Shown: piece after piece, positions 46,867-59,595 of the stretch
Layout of the letters: each line of letters opens with the position of its first letter
Position numbering within the stretch: the stretch's first letter is position 1
From: Stromatinia cepivora
Lineage: Eukaryota > Ascomycota > Leotiomycetes > Helotiales > Sclerotiniaceae
Assembly: GCA_014898415.1 (NCBI GenBank)
Contig: RCTD01000001.1
Span: 2,232,001 to 2,296,000, forward strand
Length of the DNA: 64,000 bases
Direction: 5' to 3'
Program-made: the position numbers and the translations under genes
Notes under the pieces: model-generated
Database searches by the model: none
What the model was told of the DNA's origin: nothing
What the model saw: only the letters and a program-made list of their open reading frames with translations

Positions 46867-48882
46867 ATGTCTTCTATGCTTAGAAAAGGTGGAAAGTCAT
46901 TCAAACCAAGTGCTCGTCCTCGACCAAATGCCCCTAGGCCTTCTTCATCACAACCTGCTACACGCCCAAGTTCCGAGATTCAATCACAAACACTAGTATC
47001 TGCGTCACAACCATCCAATCCTATACCTGCATTAATCGAAAATGTTACTGAAAAAGAACCTCCACAAACTACGATTTCGAACTCGACTCAATTAACCCCT
47101 CAATCACATCCGACTCCGCAAGCTCAACCTCAACCTTCACTTACCACCCCGAATAATGATAATACCGCGATAATTGACAATACGACCAAAAGAAAGGTTA
47201 GGGAAGAGGAAGCTGGCACCACCGCCGAACTTGAGCAACCACCTTTAAAGACCCGCAAGTTGACCCCTCCAGATGAGGTGCAGCCTCCCGAAACAAACGC
47301 GCCCTCTCAAACCGCCCCAGCCGCATCTACAGGCACACCCGAATTTGTACCGGCTTCTTCAAATACGCAAGAGCCGATTCAACCCAGTCGCATTGAGGAG
47401 GATCATGCAAGTGACAAAGAATTGCCTTCAATTAGCCATTTAATTACAGATAATGCTACAAATGAAGATGCTGTTACAGCGAAACCAACACAACCTTCAA
47501 GCAATTCTACCTCTACCCTCCCCGTAGAAACATCTCGAATCAATACCACAACCGACCAAGGACAAGGACCTGGACAAGTATTTAATGGGGCTATACAAAC
47601 ACCACCCGAGTCCTCTGAGGATTTCGATTTATCTACCATAGGAGCGGGTGAGGCTAGTCAGACATCTCATCTAGTTTCCACGGCTGCACCAACTTCCGAA
47701 GAAACATCGACCCCCGTCGACGGAGAAGTGGCGCCAGCAACCAAAAAGCCGAGCAAAAAAGCAGCACCAAGGAAGAAGAAGGTTCAGGTTGAGGATGGTG
47801 GAGAACTTAGAACTGAAGTTGAGATTCAACTCAGTAGACCACGTCAGACTGGAGGACAAGCTCGAGAACGCAAGAAGAAGGATGGCGGGGCAATGAAAAA
47901 AAGAAAGGATCGGGAGGCCACGCCAGAAGATGCGGAAAATGAGGTTATTGAACCAACAGTCATGAAGATGGCAGATCTTTGCAAAGATATTCGTATCGGC
48001 AAGAAGTTCAGTAAACATGACGAACTCAAGCTGAGGCATGCCCGAAAGAAGATTGATGCGCAATTGGCCGAACGTCCTGAACTTGCAGGTCTGGTCAACA
48101 ATGCGCCAGCTGAGGACAATGCCGAACCTCGCGTGGAACCTGCTGAAGCGCCAGCTGCTATCGTCAACAATAACGGATTACAAATGCGAGTCATAGATGG
48201 ACAAATTGTATTGGACGACCAATCTTTACAAGTGGATCGACATAGGCAAGCACGAAATCAAGGTCAAGTGCTGGAAGAAATCGAGGAGAACGAATTTACA
48301 AGGGCGGTGAACTCTGGACAATATATGAAGCGTGCTCCAGCTGTACGATGGGATTCTAATTCGAACGAATTATTCTATCAGGGTCTACGACAATTCGGTA
48401 CAGCATTTGAAATGATTGCTGCGATGTTTCCGGACCGCAATAGAAGACAGATCAAATTGAAATTTGTACGAGAAGAACGCCAAAATCCAGCTAAAGTCGA
48501 CCGGGCTCTTAAGGGCAAGACAGATGAGATTGATTTTGAAGAGTATACTCAGCTTACGGGTAAAAAATTTGAAGACTCAGCAGACATTCAAGCAGAACAT
48601 CAACGACTCGAGGATGAGCATAACGCGGAGGAGGAGAAAGCCGAAGCTGCCAAAGCGGCTGCTGACAGGAAAAAGAAAGAAGCTATTTCCAATGCTGCGA
48701 GGAGAGGAAAGAGTGGTGCTGGGGGTGCTAGCGATGGTGAAGGCGGACCGGAGTCACAAAAAGAAAACGCGGGTGCTGTTTTGACCGGGATGGCGAAGAG
48801 AAAACCAGCCAAATCTAAGAAGTCCAACAAGGCTTCTATGCAAGGTGGTGGGGAGGAAATAGAAATTCTTGGTACGGTGTAA
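46867..48882 (+). CDS. BDP1: TFIIIB subunit B'' (Bdp1), SANT/Myb domain
   Basis: Single exon, 671 residues from the ATG at 46867 ('MSSMLRKGGKSFKPSARPRP', a family-typical start); the extra 62 upstream residues from 46681 look unlike coding sequence. Residues 1-300 are Pro/Thr/Gln-rich and disordered. Then come a basic region ('KKPSKKAAPRKKKVQ'), 'MADLCKDIRIGKKFSKHDEL', and the SANT domain at about 493-550 ('VRWDSNSNELFYQGLRQFGT', 'MIAAMFPDRNRRQIKLKFV'), followed by 'EERQNPAKVDRALKG'. This order identifies Bdp1, which with TBP and Brf1 recruits RNA polymerase III. The charged C-terminal helix ends in an acidic 'EEIEILGTV'. Confidence 0.93.
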   Translation: MSSMLRKGGKSFKPSARPRPNAPRPSSSQPATRPSSEIQSQTLVSASQPSNPIPALIENVTEKEPPQTTISNSTQLTPQSHPTPQAQPQPSLTTPNNDNTAIIDNTTKRKVREEEAGTTAELEQPPLKTRKLTPPDEVQPPETNAPSQTAPAASTGTPEFVPASSNTQEPIQPSRIEEDHASDKELPSISHLITDNATNEDAVTAKPTQPSSNSTSTLPVETSRINTTTDQGQGPGQVFNGAIQTPPESSEDFDLSTIGAGEASQTSHLVSTAAPTSEETSTPVDGEVAPATKKPSKKAAPRKKKVQVEDGGELRTEVEIQLSRPRQTGGQARERKKKDGGAMKKRKDREATPEDAENEVIEPTVMKMADLCKDIRIGKKFSKHDELKLRHARKKIDAQLAERPELAGLVNNAPAEDNAEPRVEPAEAPAAIVNNNGLQMRVIDGQIVLDDQSLQVDRHRQARNQGQVLEEIEENEFTRAVNSGQYMKRAPAVRWDSNSNELFYQGLRQFGTAFEMIAAMFPDRNRRQIKLKFVREERQNPAKVDRALKGKTDEIDFEEYTQLTGKKFEDSADIQAEHQRLEDEHNAEEEKAEAAKAAADRKKKEAISNAARRGKSGAGGASDGEGGPESQKENAGAVLTGMAKRKPAKSKKSNKASMQGGGEEIEILGTV

Positions 48883-49238
48883 TTGGTTTGGCTGGAAGCG
48901 ATGGGCGTTATGGAGAATACATCGAGGATTAGATGTTTGGTCTGCTTATTATATTCGTGATGAATGGACTTGTGGAGTTTGGCTGTTGGCTGGTCTTTAT
49001 ACCCGATTTTGCAATATCATGCAAATTATAGAAGGAAATATCTTTCGGTTATGGAATAGATTCAATCACCTCAAAATCCAGAATGCAGCAATGAAGTCTA
49101 GCTTACTAGAATACCGCGATTTACAGTTAACTTTGAAATAATCAAATTTTTTGTGACTTCCAATGAACTTAAAATGTCGCCTAAAGCCTTCGAATGACCA
49201 ATACCACCCGTCCCCCATTCTCAGTCCTCCTATCCCTC
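48883..49238. other. convergent 3' region BDP1 / GH1
   Basis: 356 bp holding two 3' ends; no gene seen. Confidence 0.5.
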
Positions 49239-50884
<1,646 letters not shown>

Positions 50885-51639
50885 GTTGTTTTCGTAATTC
50901 AAGGTGATTCCGGGTAAATGCAAAAAGTCCTAGAACTAGGTATTCAGAACACAAATTTGATTGCTTTAAGAATGGGATTTGCTCGCATATAAGTACAAAT
51001 AAAGCGGCTAATTGTTATTGTGAATATCATGTAATGACAAACCAAGCGAAAATGTGTTATATCCCACCCCTCGGACCGTGATATAATCATTTCCTCATTG
51101 AGCGACTTTTACATCTTCCGAAGCTACCTACTTAGCCCCACCCATCCAATATGAACCTAAGATGGCGGGGTAACAAAATATTGTGAGGCGGTTAAACGGG
51201 ACGAGGTTCCGCATTGATCCAGCTCTTTGGTGTTGTCTCGTGTTGTGTTTGGCTTGTACATAGATCTAAATGATTACTTTGGGTCTCAAGTGGATAGCAG
51301 TTTATTGAATGTGAAAACCTATTTGCATTGCTTGGTATTATAGTCTTACATATACAGGTGGATGTTTGCAAACCCCACTACTTCATTAGTCATCCTAGCT
51401 CCGAAGTCCCTATTCCGTTAAACATGAGTATTTGATATTAAGATGACTTTTCCGAAACGATCGTGAAATTTGGCAACCATGTTGTACTCTTGCAAAGCTC
51501 TCGTATTATGTGCCGATCCCAAACCCATATCTCCATAAGCAGCGTTCTTGACCAAAGTCAAGTATACAAACCCAACCATGCTATCATGATGCATCACTCT
51601 ACCGCCCAAGGTGTCGACCTCGCAGTTATTGCATCCCCT
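50885..51639. other. intergenic spacer, 0.75 kb
   Basis: Upstream of the beta-glucosidase and downstream of the GFA gene. The minus frame 51418-51609 has no features. No gene seen. Confidence 0.5.
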
Positions 51640-52432
51640 TTATTGTAGCCCATCCATGCTGGTATCATCGCCTGTACTTGCAGAATCTAACTTTCTCTTC
51701 CCAGTTGTAGGGTTAGCTGGTATCTGCCCATCATCATCTTCGCCAGTCCACTCTACAATCTCCCATTCCACTTTGATTCGACCATCACTGACAGTTCTTC
51801 TACCTCTACTAGTTCTCATTTTGCCCAATCGACTTCCTTCAACCATTGTTTCAAACCATGGTATACTTTGTTCTCCTCCATTATTGTTCTCGGTGTGTGG
51901 CATAACTGACTCGATGATTTGTTTATCATTCTGTGCATCCTCAAAAGCTGCTTTGGGAAGCAAGCCTAACTCTTCGAGGTCTCGCAGATCCGATGAAGCC
52001 AATGAACCCAAGGTCAATGAAATATAATCTGCGTGAGCGGGCGGTTCTTCTGTCCAGTATGATAGGGGAGTGCCGCAAAAACCACAGAACTGGCGCTTTG
52101 TATGCTGTTCGGATGGAGAAGTATAGGAACGTCGAATTATGTTGTGCGATTCATCGTCGAAAAATGCGTACGTCGTCGAGTGGTACCATGCTAAGGGCAC
52201 ACGAATCCATGCGGAGAGAGGGGCTGCTTGTGATCTTCCTGTTTGTGATGTTATTAGCAATCGCTCTTTGTGGTCATGTAAAATTTGAGGATATTTGGAA
52301 ATATTTTCCAATTGACATACGATGTACATTACTGCTATCGAAAAAGACTTGTGCGCCATCATCTGCATTTTGTGGGATTTGAATTGTATATTTGTTGCGA
52401 CCGCAGGAACAACGGCCTCGAAGCTCACTCAT
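51640..52432 (-). CDS. GFA/CENP-V zinc-binding domain protein
   Basis: Two exons on the minus strand, 52432-52321 and 52238-51640 (82-nt phase-1 intron with GTATGT donor); 236 residues from 'MSELRGRCSCGRNKYTI'. Zinc ligands are visible in 'RCSCGRN' and 'CGFCGTPLSYW', the paired Cys motifs of the glutathione-dependent formaldehyde-activating (GFA)/CENP-V fold. The join makes 'VHRRSQAAPLSAWIRVPLAW'. The C-terminal 90 residues are hydrophilic, ending in a Lys-Arg/Ser/Asp tail. Family members bind S-hydroxymethylglutathione or zinc; the substrate here is unknown. The frame is open further upstream without an ATG. Confidence 0.82.
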
Positions 52433-54320
52433 GCTGCCGAACCCGAAGCTAAGGATTTTAGTAGAGATTCGGTAGAAATTCAAATTAGCCGTAGCTGTCA
52501 GGAGTCTTAATTGAAGGTTTGAAAATCGTGAGTTGAAAGATGATGTTGCCTTTTTAATGAATTGTTTTGTGGTGTATTAAAATTATGAAATATAATTGGT
52601 TTGTTGGGTTATTGAGGAGGAAACATCTAGATTATTCGCAATGGTTCTTTCCCTCACTACCGTTCCTACCTATGTTTCATTCTCCACACATACAACAATC
52701 ACACTATTCATGAAGCAGTTTTTCTGTGGAATTTCATTACATTCGATATATGTTCAAATCGCTTTGTATCCTAGTGGATGTAATTGCATTTTCTCGTACC
52801 AGTATCATTTGAGTAGTAGTAAACCAGTCAGCTTAGGAAAAACCCATATTCCACCCCAAGTGCCACGATTAGCTCTCTTTACCCCCTTCATTTCGTTACA
52901 ATCATACCTCTATCAAAGCATAAAATTTCCTAACATATGTCATCACCCCTCCCTCTGTAATTTGTTTACTTGGGCGACATATCTAATGAACCTGGGCCAT
53001 TATGATGATCGGGACTATAGAAATCTTCGTAGTTCGGCATGTATGTACAATTATATACATATCGATGCATTTATGTCGGCTCCTGGCCGTTATAGCTGGC
53101 TCTTTTACCGCTTTAATCACCGGTAGACAGCGTTGGGACCTTCCATCCTCACTCTCTGCCATCATCCTCTTTAGGAACTACGATGTTATGTCTATTTGTA
53201 TAAGTCTCATGCTGCGAAGTGTTCGAAAGAACATAAGTACCCCTCATTATTTCAGAGAGAGAATATCGGTCCATAGTAGTACTTTTTTTTTTCGCAATAG
53301 ATTGTTGTATTAGTTTAGAATATCACAAAATTGTAGTATTCTAGTATAATCTGAGTAGATATCCCGTAATGTGAGCTCACCCCGCAGGAGTTTGCGACCT
53401 TTGTGATTAAAGTGCCAATGAGTTGAGTTTGAATACACAGTAGTGATAACTTTCTTGTTTCGGCACAAGATAAAAATTTCAGAGATTTCCATTTACCCTC
53501 TCCTTCCCACTCCCATCCCGAACTCTATTATGATCCCTACTATCTTCTTGCAGATTTCATATGTCCTCCTGCCCGTTGTTCTGCTGAAAATAGGATACGA
53601 TGGGGAGTCCAAAGTCCGTTGGTGGGCAGGCAACCAAGATCTGAGTACGAGTACTTCAATCCATAATATCGTTCATAGTACTTCTTACTTTCAACACATA
53701 GTTAGTTCTAACTTTAATTCTTCGTTTATATGATAGAGTTACTGTTCCGAATAATCATTAGATAACATACAATCTTTCTAACCAGCAATTAGCCGAGATA
53801 GTATCAAGTCAAGATATCCTGAAGTCATGAATTTGCTTAGCCGAGAAATTAGATAGGATATCAGTTGAATAAGTAGATTATCCTGTGCAAGGATTTTCAT
53901 AAGGCTGTGAATGGTGATATTTGTCAGGTAGAATCTATTTCAACCTTACATCTGTAGTTAAGCACCGAGATGCAATGGAAGAATCTTTTCGTATCCCCAA
54001 AGAAAAATATTTCATAACATTTATTCCTACATATGTACTTGAATCTCGTTGCACCCTCCCACGTCCGAATATAAACATCATCATTTGCCATCCAGGAAGT
54101 AAAACTACATATTCATAATTGTTCGGGTCATACTCCAAATAAACAAACCGCATTGACAACCCCTGCAGGAATTTGTACATCTGCAAGTCATCAATAACCT
54201 GGCTTGCTTGCTTTGAATCTACATGTTTCTTTCCGCATTCACAGGCCCAATACCATCCACACAGTATGACTGACTACCTGAACACTTACATCGCGTGCTA
54301 GGCACATCCACGCGACTGCA
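52433..54320. other. AT-rich spacer, 1.9 kb
   Basis: No gene supported. The plus frame 52596-53126 (176 codons) has Cys/Tyr/Ser-rich composition and no family match. A T10 run sits at about 53284-53293. This spacer marks the change from the conserved block to the paralogue pair. Confidence 0.5.
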
Positions 54321-56366
54321 TCATCTGTGACGACCTCGAGAACGTTCAATGTCCACAATTTCATCGGTTAAATCTTCCAATCTTGTGATCAATCCCACAA
54401 TCCTTCTAGTCTCCACCCCATCAGATATAGTTGTAAGGTTACAGAGTTTATTCCACACCTTGCACCAATCGTCACGCAGAGTCTCAAAGATGCTAGACCA
54501 CTTTGTTGCTGTTAATGTTGCTTCGCAATCCGTCTGTCTTTCGGCAATTCCAGTCCAGACTGGGTGCTCACTTGACTCCTGTTTGTATAGCTTTTGGAAT
54601 ATCTCCTCGGCGTCTTCCTCGTACTCCTCCGGAACTAAATTACACTTGAAAATTGCAGAATCAGCACCTGCGTTACCCCTATGTGCAGCAACATTGCCAT
54701 TAGTTCTCAGAGCCATATCTGCCTCGTCTCGAGAGATACCAAGGGCTATCTCTCGAGCTTGGTCTAGAAAACGCAGTTGTATGTCTACTCCTATCTTGAC
54801 CAGTGGTTCTCTAAGATCGTGGGCCTTTTTCAATTCCTGGTAGATTTGGCTTATGGATTCTCGGCTATGAAGCACGTTCATATGCTTGGTTGTCATATCG
54901 TTGAGCCTTCCCTCAACACGTTCCAACTCGGTCCAAATGGCATCCCGCTTCTTCCTATAGCCTTCCGCATCTTGTTTGTACTTTAGAAGTTCACGCCGGT
55001 ATCTAGCAGCATCATCGTCGAGCTCATTGTGTTTATCCTCAAGAGTATGATAATCATCCTTGAGACTATCGTACTTTCGCTCCAGGTCTTGCAGGCGTCT
55101 AGAGGTTGAGGCTGACTGAGACTGCTACTGTCTAATACTGCGATTCTCACTTCTCAAGTTCGTAATTTGCTGTTGTAACGTTGCACTATGTAGCCTTTCC
55201 ACCTGCAGGCTGAGTTCAGCGGCTTTATTCCCCTTTCTTGATTCGTATAGCGCATTGGTGGAGAAATCTTCCATTGAAAGTGCATCACTCTTTTGGGTCT
55301 CCAACACTGAGATATTTTCCGTAAGCCTCACCACTTCTTCGTTCACTGCCGCCAACTTTAAATCAAGCTCTCTCCTCTTCGTACGAACCGCGGAATTCTT
55401 CTCCCTCACCTTGCGCAAATCGGTCGAAGCCTTCTGGCGTGCCGCTTCCGCCTCCTTGAGCTCCGATTTCATGGCTTCCATTTCCTTTTGATGGCTTTCA
55501 TTAAGCTGGTCTATTTCCTTTTGTATTTCTAGCCTATGTTTATGATTCAGGACTTCGATCTCGGCACGCAAAGAACCGGCTTGTGTCTTCGCGGACTTCA
55601 GATCACACTCTTGTCGGGCTATCTTTTCGACCAATTTGATGCTCGATTCTGTTTCCAGTGAAGTTGACTTGCTGACAGAGATTTTGCTTTCGACGACATC
55701 TAAAGGTTGAGAAGTAGATACGACGCACGAATTCTCGATGGATATCATCGAATTAATCACCTTGATGCCTTCATCGACATTTTGCTCGGTTGAATCACTA
55801 GAAACCTTTGTGACAGACTCTCCAATCTCCATCTTGACGCGAGACTTCGGTAACTTGACAAGTGCGCGAGAAAAGTCTACCTTTCGACTTTGAACTGTGG
55901 CTGTGTCCATTTCACGCGCTGATATCATGACCGCAGGCGCTTGAGACTTCTCTTTCTTCAACCTGGCTTTCCTGACGATTTCCGCTCGCTCCTCATCTTC
56001 ATTCGACTGCTTGTCATTTTTACCCCAACCAGTCGGCAAAAAGTCCATATCATCGTCTTAAAAGCCTTCGCTGTCAGAATCTGCATTCAAATCCCACCCA
56101 GAGCACTTCTCACCACTACAATCTTCGATCATAGGTGGTTGTAGGGGCCAGGAAAGTTGAGCTTCTTCGACTCCTTGGCGCTTGACAATTTGGTCTGTGA
56201 CTTCGTTTTAGTATCAGTGTGTCCATGTATTTAGTAAATGGTCTTCCGTACCTTCCTTTTCAGGTGACGATTGATTTCCCGCCTTCAACGCAGATAGTGA
56301 TAAGGTTCCTGCGGGCAGTCGAGAGGATGCAGAAGCACCAATTAATTTCTTCTTTTTGGCTGCCAT
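54321..56366 (-). pseudogene. coiled-coil protein with C-terminal HRGNA motif, interrupted by an in-frame TAG (paralogue 1)
   Basis: Minus-strand gene model: exons 56366-56252, 56194-56114 and 56056-54321 (a 57-nt in-frame intron removes a TAA at 56060-56058). The frame is otherwise continuous for 643 codons, but codon TAG at 55127-55125 stops it, then reads straight on for another 267 codons to the natural TGA. The stop sits in a glutamine run and is one C-to-T change from CAG. N-terminal 'MAAKKKKLIGASASSRLPAG'; long coiled coil (residues 180-430); C-terminal domain with 'AAHRGNAGADSAIF' and 'EIVDIERSRG'. It resembles the intact neighbour at 57494-59595 in order, length and motif. A nonsense allele, pseudogene or assembly error are the choices; a 39-nt mini-intron (55112-55150) is possible but very short. 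Confidence 0.65.
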
Positions 56367-57493
56367 TGTGCTGAAACTGGTGGTGAATTCTCCGCGTAGA
56401 CAACCTGGAGCGTAATCTTGGGATCTTTCGAGGAATAATGCAGCCTTTTGAACTGGTAAAATGTTTCAGATCGCGTTGTTGTTGTTGGCCAACACCGGGC
56501 AATGGGGATCAACGGGTTATTTGTAGCGGTGATTTTTTGGCAATTCAAAAGTGGAGAAAAGACTGAGAGGGTCGGACCTTTTTGTCAAGAAGATACCTCG
56601 TCCGAAAGTGAGAGAGGAGCGCCCCTTATAGAGTCTGAAAATTGATCGCTTTGTTTTGACGACCCATACACGATGGAAAACAGACGTGTGTGTATTCGCC
56701 TAATTAATCACCAGAAGATATTCACTCGCTACTCTGCCAGAAACAATATGCGAAATGAGTGTTCATTGCAGAGATGATATGGTGAGTCTCTGTAGAAATA
56801 TTTCCATCTTCATAATTGAGTCATGGTTAGTTCGCGGTTTCTTATGAAGAATTTCAAATGCATATGAGACACTAAAGGTAATATTTACCTCGATTTAGCT
56901 TCATCTTCACCTATTTCACCACCACTATAGATGGCTTAGACCCAAAAAGATGACTCTATAATTCTGCTCAAGGAATTAACTTTCGGGAACCGCTCTCTCC
57001 CAGAAGTAGGTAGAAAAAGTGGTTAAACCCATTATAACATGTTCAACTTATACCTACCATTGGCATGTTTTCGTTTGGAATTCACATTGGAAGACTTTGA
57101 ATCGATATCAACGCAACATGACTTAAGATTATTTATAGCGACTCACGAAGATTATTTACTTGCGTAATTATGATGATGTTCATATATGGTGAATGTTCAT
57201 ATATGGTGGCCACAGTGGTCTAGCAGTTACATCTTATGTATCTTACATTCTCAATCCATTCGCTACGCTGTTTGACTTAATCTCCCACCTAAACCAGTTC
57301 GTGAGCAATACATTTCTTCCTGCAGCTCCATACAATGCCCCAGACGCTACTCAAGCTTGGGTTACTCAACTCAGGTTGGAAAAATTTGCCCTTGTCCCAT
57401 CCAGGGGTACCATTGCGAAACACATAACCGACCGTCGTGAAATAAGGTGTGGACTGCGTCAACCATTGAAAACTTCATTGTAGCAATGAAATT
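56367..57493. other. intergenic spacer between paralogues, 1.1 kb
   Basis: Contains the promoter of paralogue 1 and the 3' end of paralogue 2. The plus frame 57193-57483 (96 codons) has no family features. No gene seen. Confidence 0.5.
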
Positions 57494-59595
57494 TCAGGAC
57501 TGTGTTTCAGCAGCCAGCCTTGCCCATTCATCTTGCTCAATATCCTGTTAATGCACGATTAGTTCTAATTACTACACTAGAAGGGGTATATGCTTACTGC
57601 TGCTTCTTCAGTAGGATAGCGATAACCTCTATCCCTATCAATGCGTACAATGTCCTTTGACAGCTGACGCAGACGTGACAACCAAATATTGCGATCCGGA
57701 CTTGCGATAAAGTCCTCTTCCGTTTGACACGCATCACGCAAAGTGATTAGAGAGTTCCGGCACTGGCGTGCTTCGTTCCTGTATTCTTGAGAAGCTCTTG
57801 TAGCCTTGATAGTGTCGATATTGGCACAAAGTTCCATGGCTTCAATGATTTCTTGGTGGTGGTTTGCAATGTGGTCTGCCCAAATGTGATACATATCTCG
57901 ATATGCGATTTCGTTGTCAGGACCTGTCAGAAATCCAAGTTCGAAAAGCGCTGCATCTGCAATTGCATTTCCTCTATGGCAGCGCTCGTTTCCTTCCCTG
58001 ATAATTGTATGATCTGGCACACTCTGAGCTTCGCGGTAAGGTAGTGTAGATTTGGATTGTTCAAAAAATCTCTTTCGGACCGCCACTCCAACGTCAAATA
58101 GGGGTTTTCTCTTCGCCCATTCTGCTTCGCTGATGCCACCGGATTTCTTAATCTGTTGCGAAGCTTGAAATAAATCCCAATACCACTGGCATCGTGCACG
58201 CAGCTCAGCATTGTCCTTCCGTAGATCTTCCACTACTACGCATGTCTTTCTTCCTTCCTCTGATAGTAGTGTGTTGTTTATGATATCTTGAGACATTGCA
58301 CTTGGCGAATCTTTGATATTGCATTCGTGTCGTGTCGAGGAAAGGAACTCCGCATGGTTATCCTCGATGCTCATAGAGGTCTGTTTTGTTTCGAAAATGC
58401 ACATATGGGCGTCGAAGTTCGGTTGGCATTGCCTGAGGTGTTTCATTTCGTTCGAGTGTTTTGCTACTTCTGCTCGTAACAGTTTCATCTCATTATTGGA
58501 TTCTTCTAGTAGCCCCGACTTTTCCACAATTTCTGATTCCAAAGTATGTACTTTAGATCTTGAATTTGAGAGTTTCGCCGTGTTATTCGAGGATGCCTCA
58601 TTTAACAATGAATGCTCTTTGCGAAGTTTTTCAAGCTCCTTGTTGCGATCCGTCTTCAAATTTCTGTTTTCAAATTTGATTGCCTCGTACTTTCTTGACA
58701 TTTCTGCTAGAGCTTTCTGATACTCGACGTTCTCATCTTCGACCTTTTTTGACTTATCCATCAATACCTGCAGTAAATCCTCTCCGACCGCTTTCTGCTC
58801 AATTATGACCGAATGACTTGGCTTATCATACAGGGTCATGGTGAGTGATAGCATTGAAGTACCAACTTCAGCCTTGAATGGAGATGGAACTAGTATTGGC
58901 GTGGATATGGCCGGTGGAGCATAGCCTCTTGCCATTGGCAGCGGTTGCAGCGGAACAGACTCTAGCACTATTGGCATTTCTCCGGTGACATCTCCGGAGG
59001 AAGCCTTATTCTTTGACTTCTTCTTCTTCTTTCCCTTTGGAGCCTCTTTATGCTCAAGCGTAGAAGTCAGCAACGTAGCGTGTTGGCTATTCGAGTTTTG
59101 ACTTAATGGTTCCATGGGTATGTCGTTCGGCGCAGAACCCATGGTGGGTTGAAAGCTATTCAAAAGTAGGGCGCCTCTTATGCGCTCCTTGGACTCCGGC
59201 GCCAACACATTGTTCCATTTGGTCTTTGCAACCTCCGCCACAACTGTACAATCTGAAGGTTCTGGGCTCTTGATCTTATCAGCTTCTTCTGTATTTGCAT
59301 GGATCGGAACCCGAGTTTCTGGCTCCAAGTATGAGCTATCAACCGGATGAACTGCGTAGGATCTGAGACTATCAATCGTTGAGGTAACATCATTGAAACA
59401 GGCGAAAAGTTCTTCTAAATGTACTTTATCTAGAAGAACTCCGGGAGTTATGCTATCGGAAAGAGTTCCGTTCATCTTCCTGAGCATTGATTCTATTGCC
59501 CAGTTAGTTGCGGGTTGGCTAACCACCGATTTGTTCCCTTCAATATAGGCCTTGATCGATTGAAGTCGAATTGGAATATCTGTTGGCACAGCCAT
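57494..59595 (-). CDS. coiled-coil protein with C-terminal HRGNA motif (paralogue 2)
   Basis: Two exons on the minus strand, 59595-57598 and 57544-57494 (53-nt phase-0 intron); 682 residues. Ignoring the intron ends the protein at '...AAVSIYPF'; splicing gives '...EEAADIEQDEWARLAAETQS'. The first 100 residues are helical ('IPIRLQSIKAYIEGNKSV'), then a disordered Lys-rich patch ('KGKKKKKSKNK'), a coiled coil (about 275-385), and a C-terminal helical domain with 'CHRGNAIADAALFELGFL', 'YRDMYHIWADHIANHH' and 'DIVRIDRDRGYRYP'. The HRGNAxADxAxF and I-x-R-x-RG elements recur in the neighbour at 54321-56366. No family recognised; likely a lineage-restricted fungal family. Confidence 0.8.

Noticed and set aside
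51933..52382. 149-codon plus-strand ORF
   Set aside because: Antisense shadow of the GFA/CENP-V gene.
52596..53126. 176-codon plus-strand ORF
   Set aside because: AT-rich spacer; random-like Tyr/Ser/Cys-rich product without motif.
56058..56060. In-frame TAA in paralogue 1, seemingly a second nonsense codon
   Set aside because: A 57-nt segment (56057-56113) with GTGAGA donor, CTGAC branch-like site and AAG acceptor removes it in frame, so an intron explains it.
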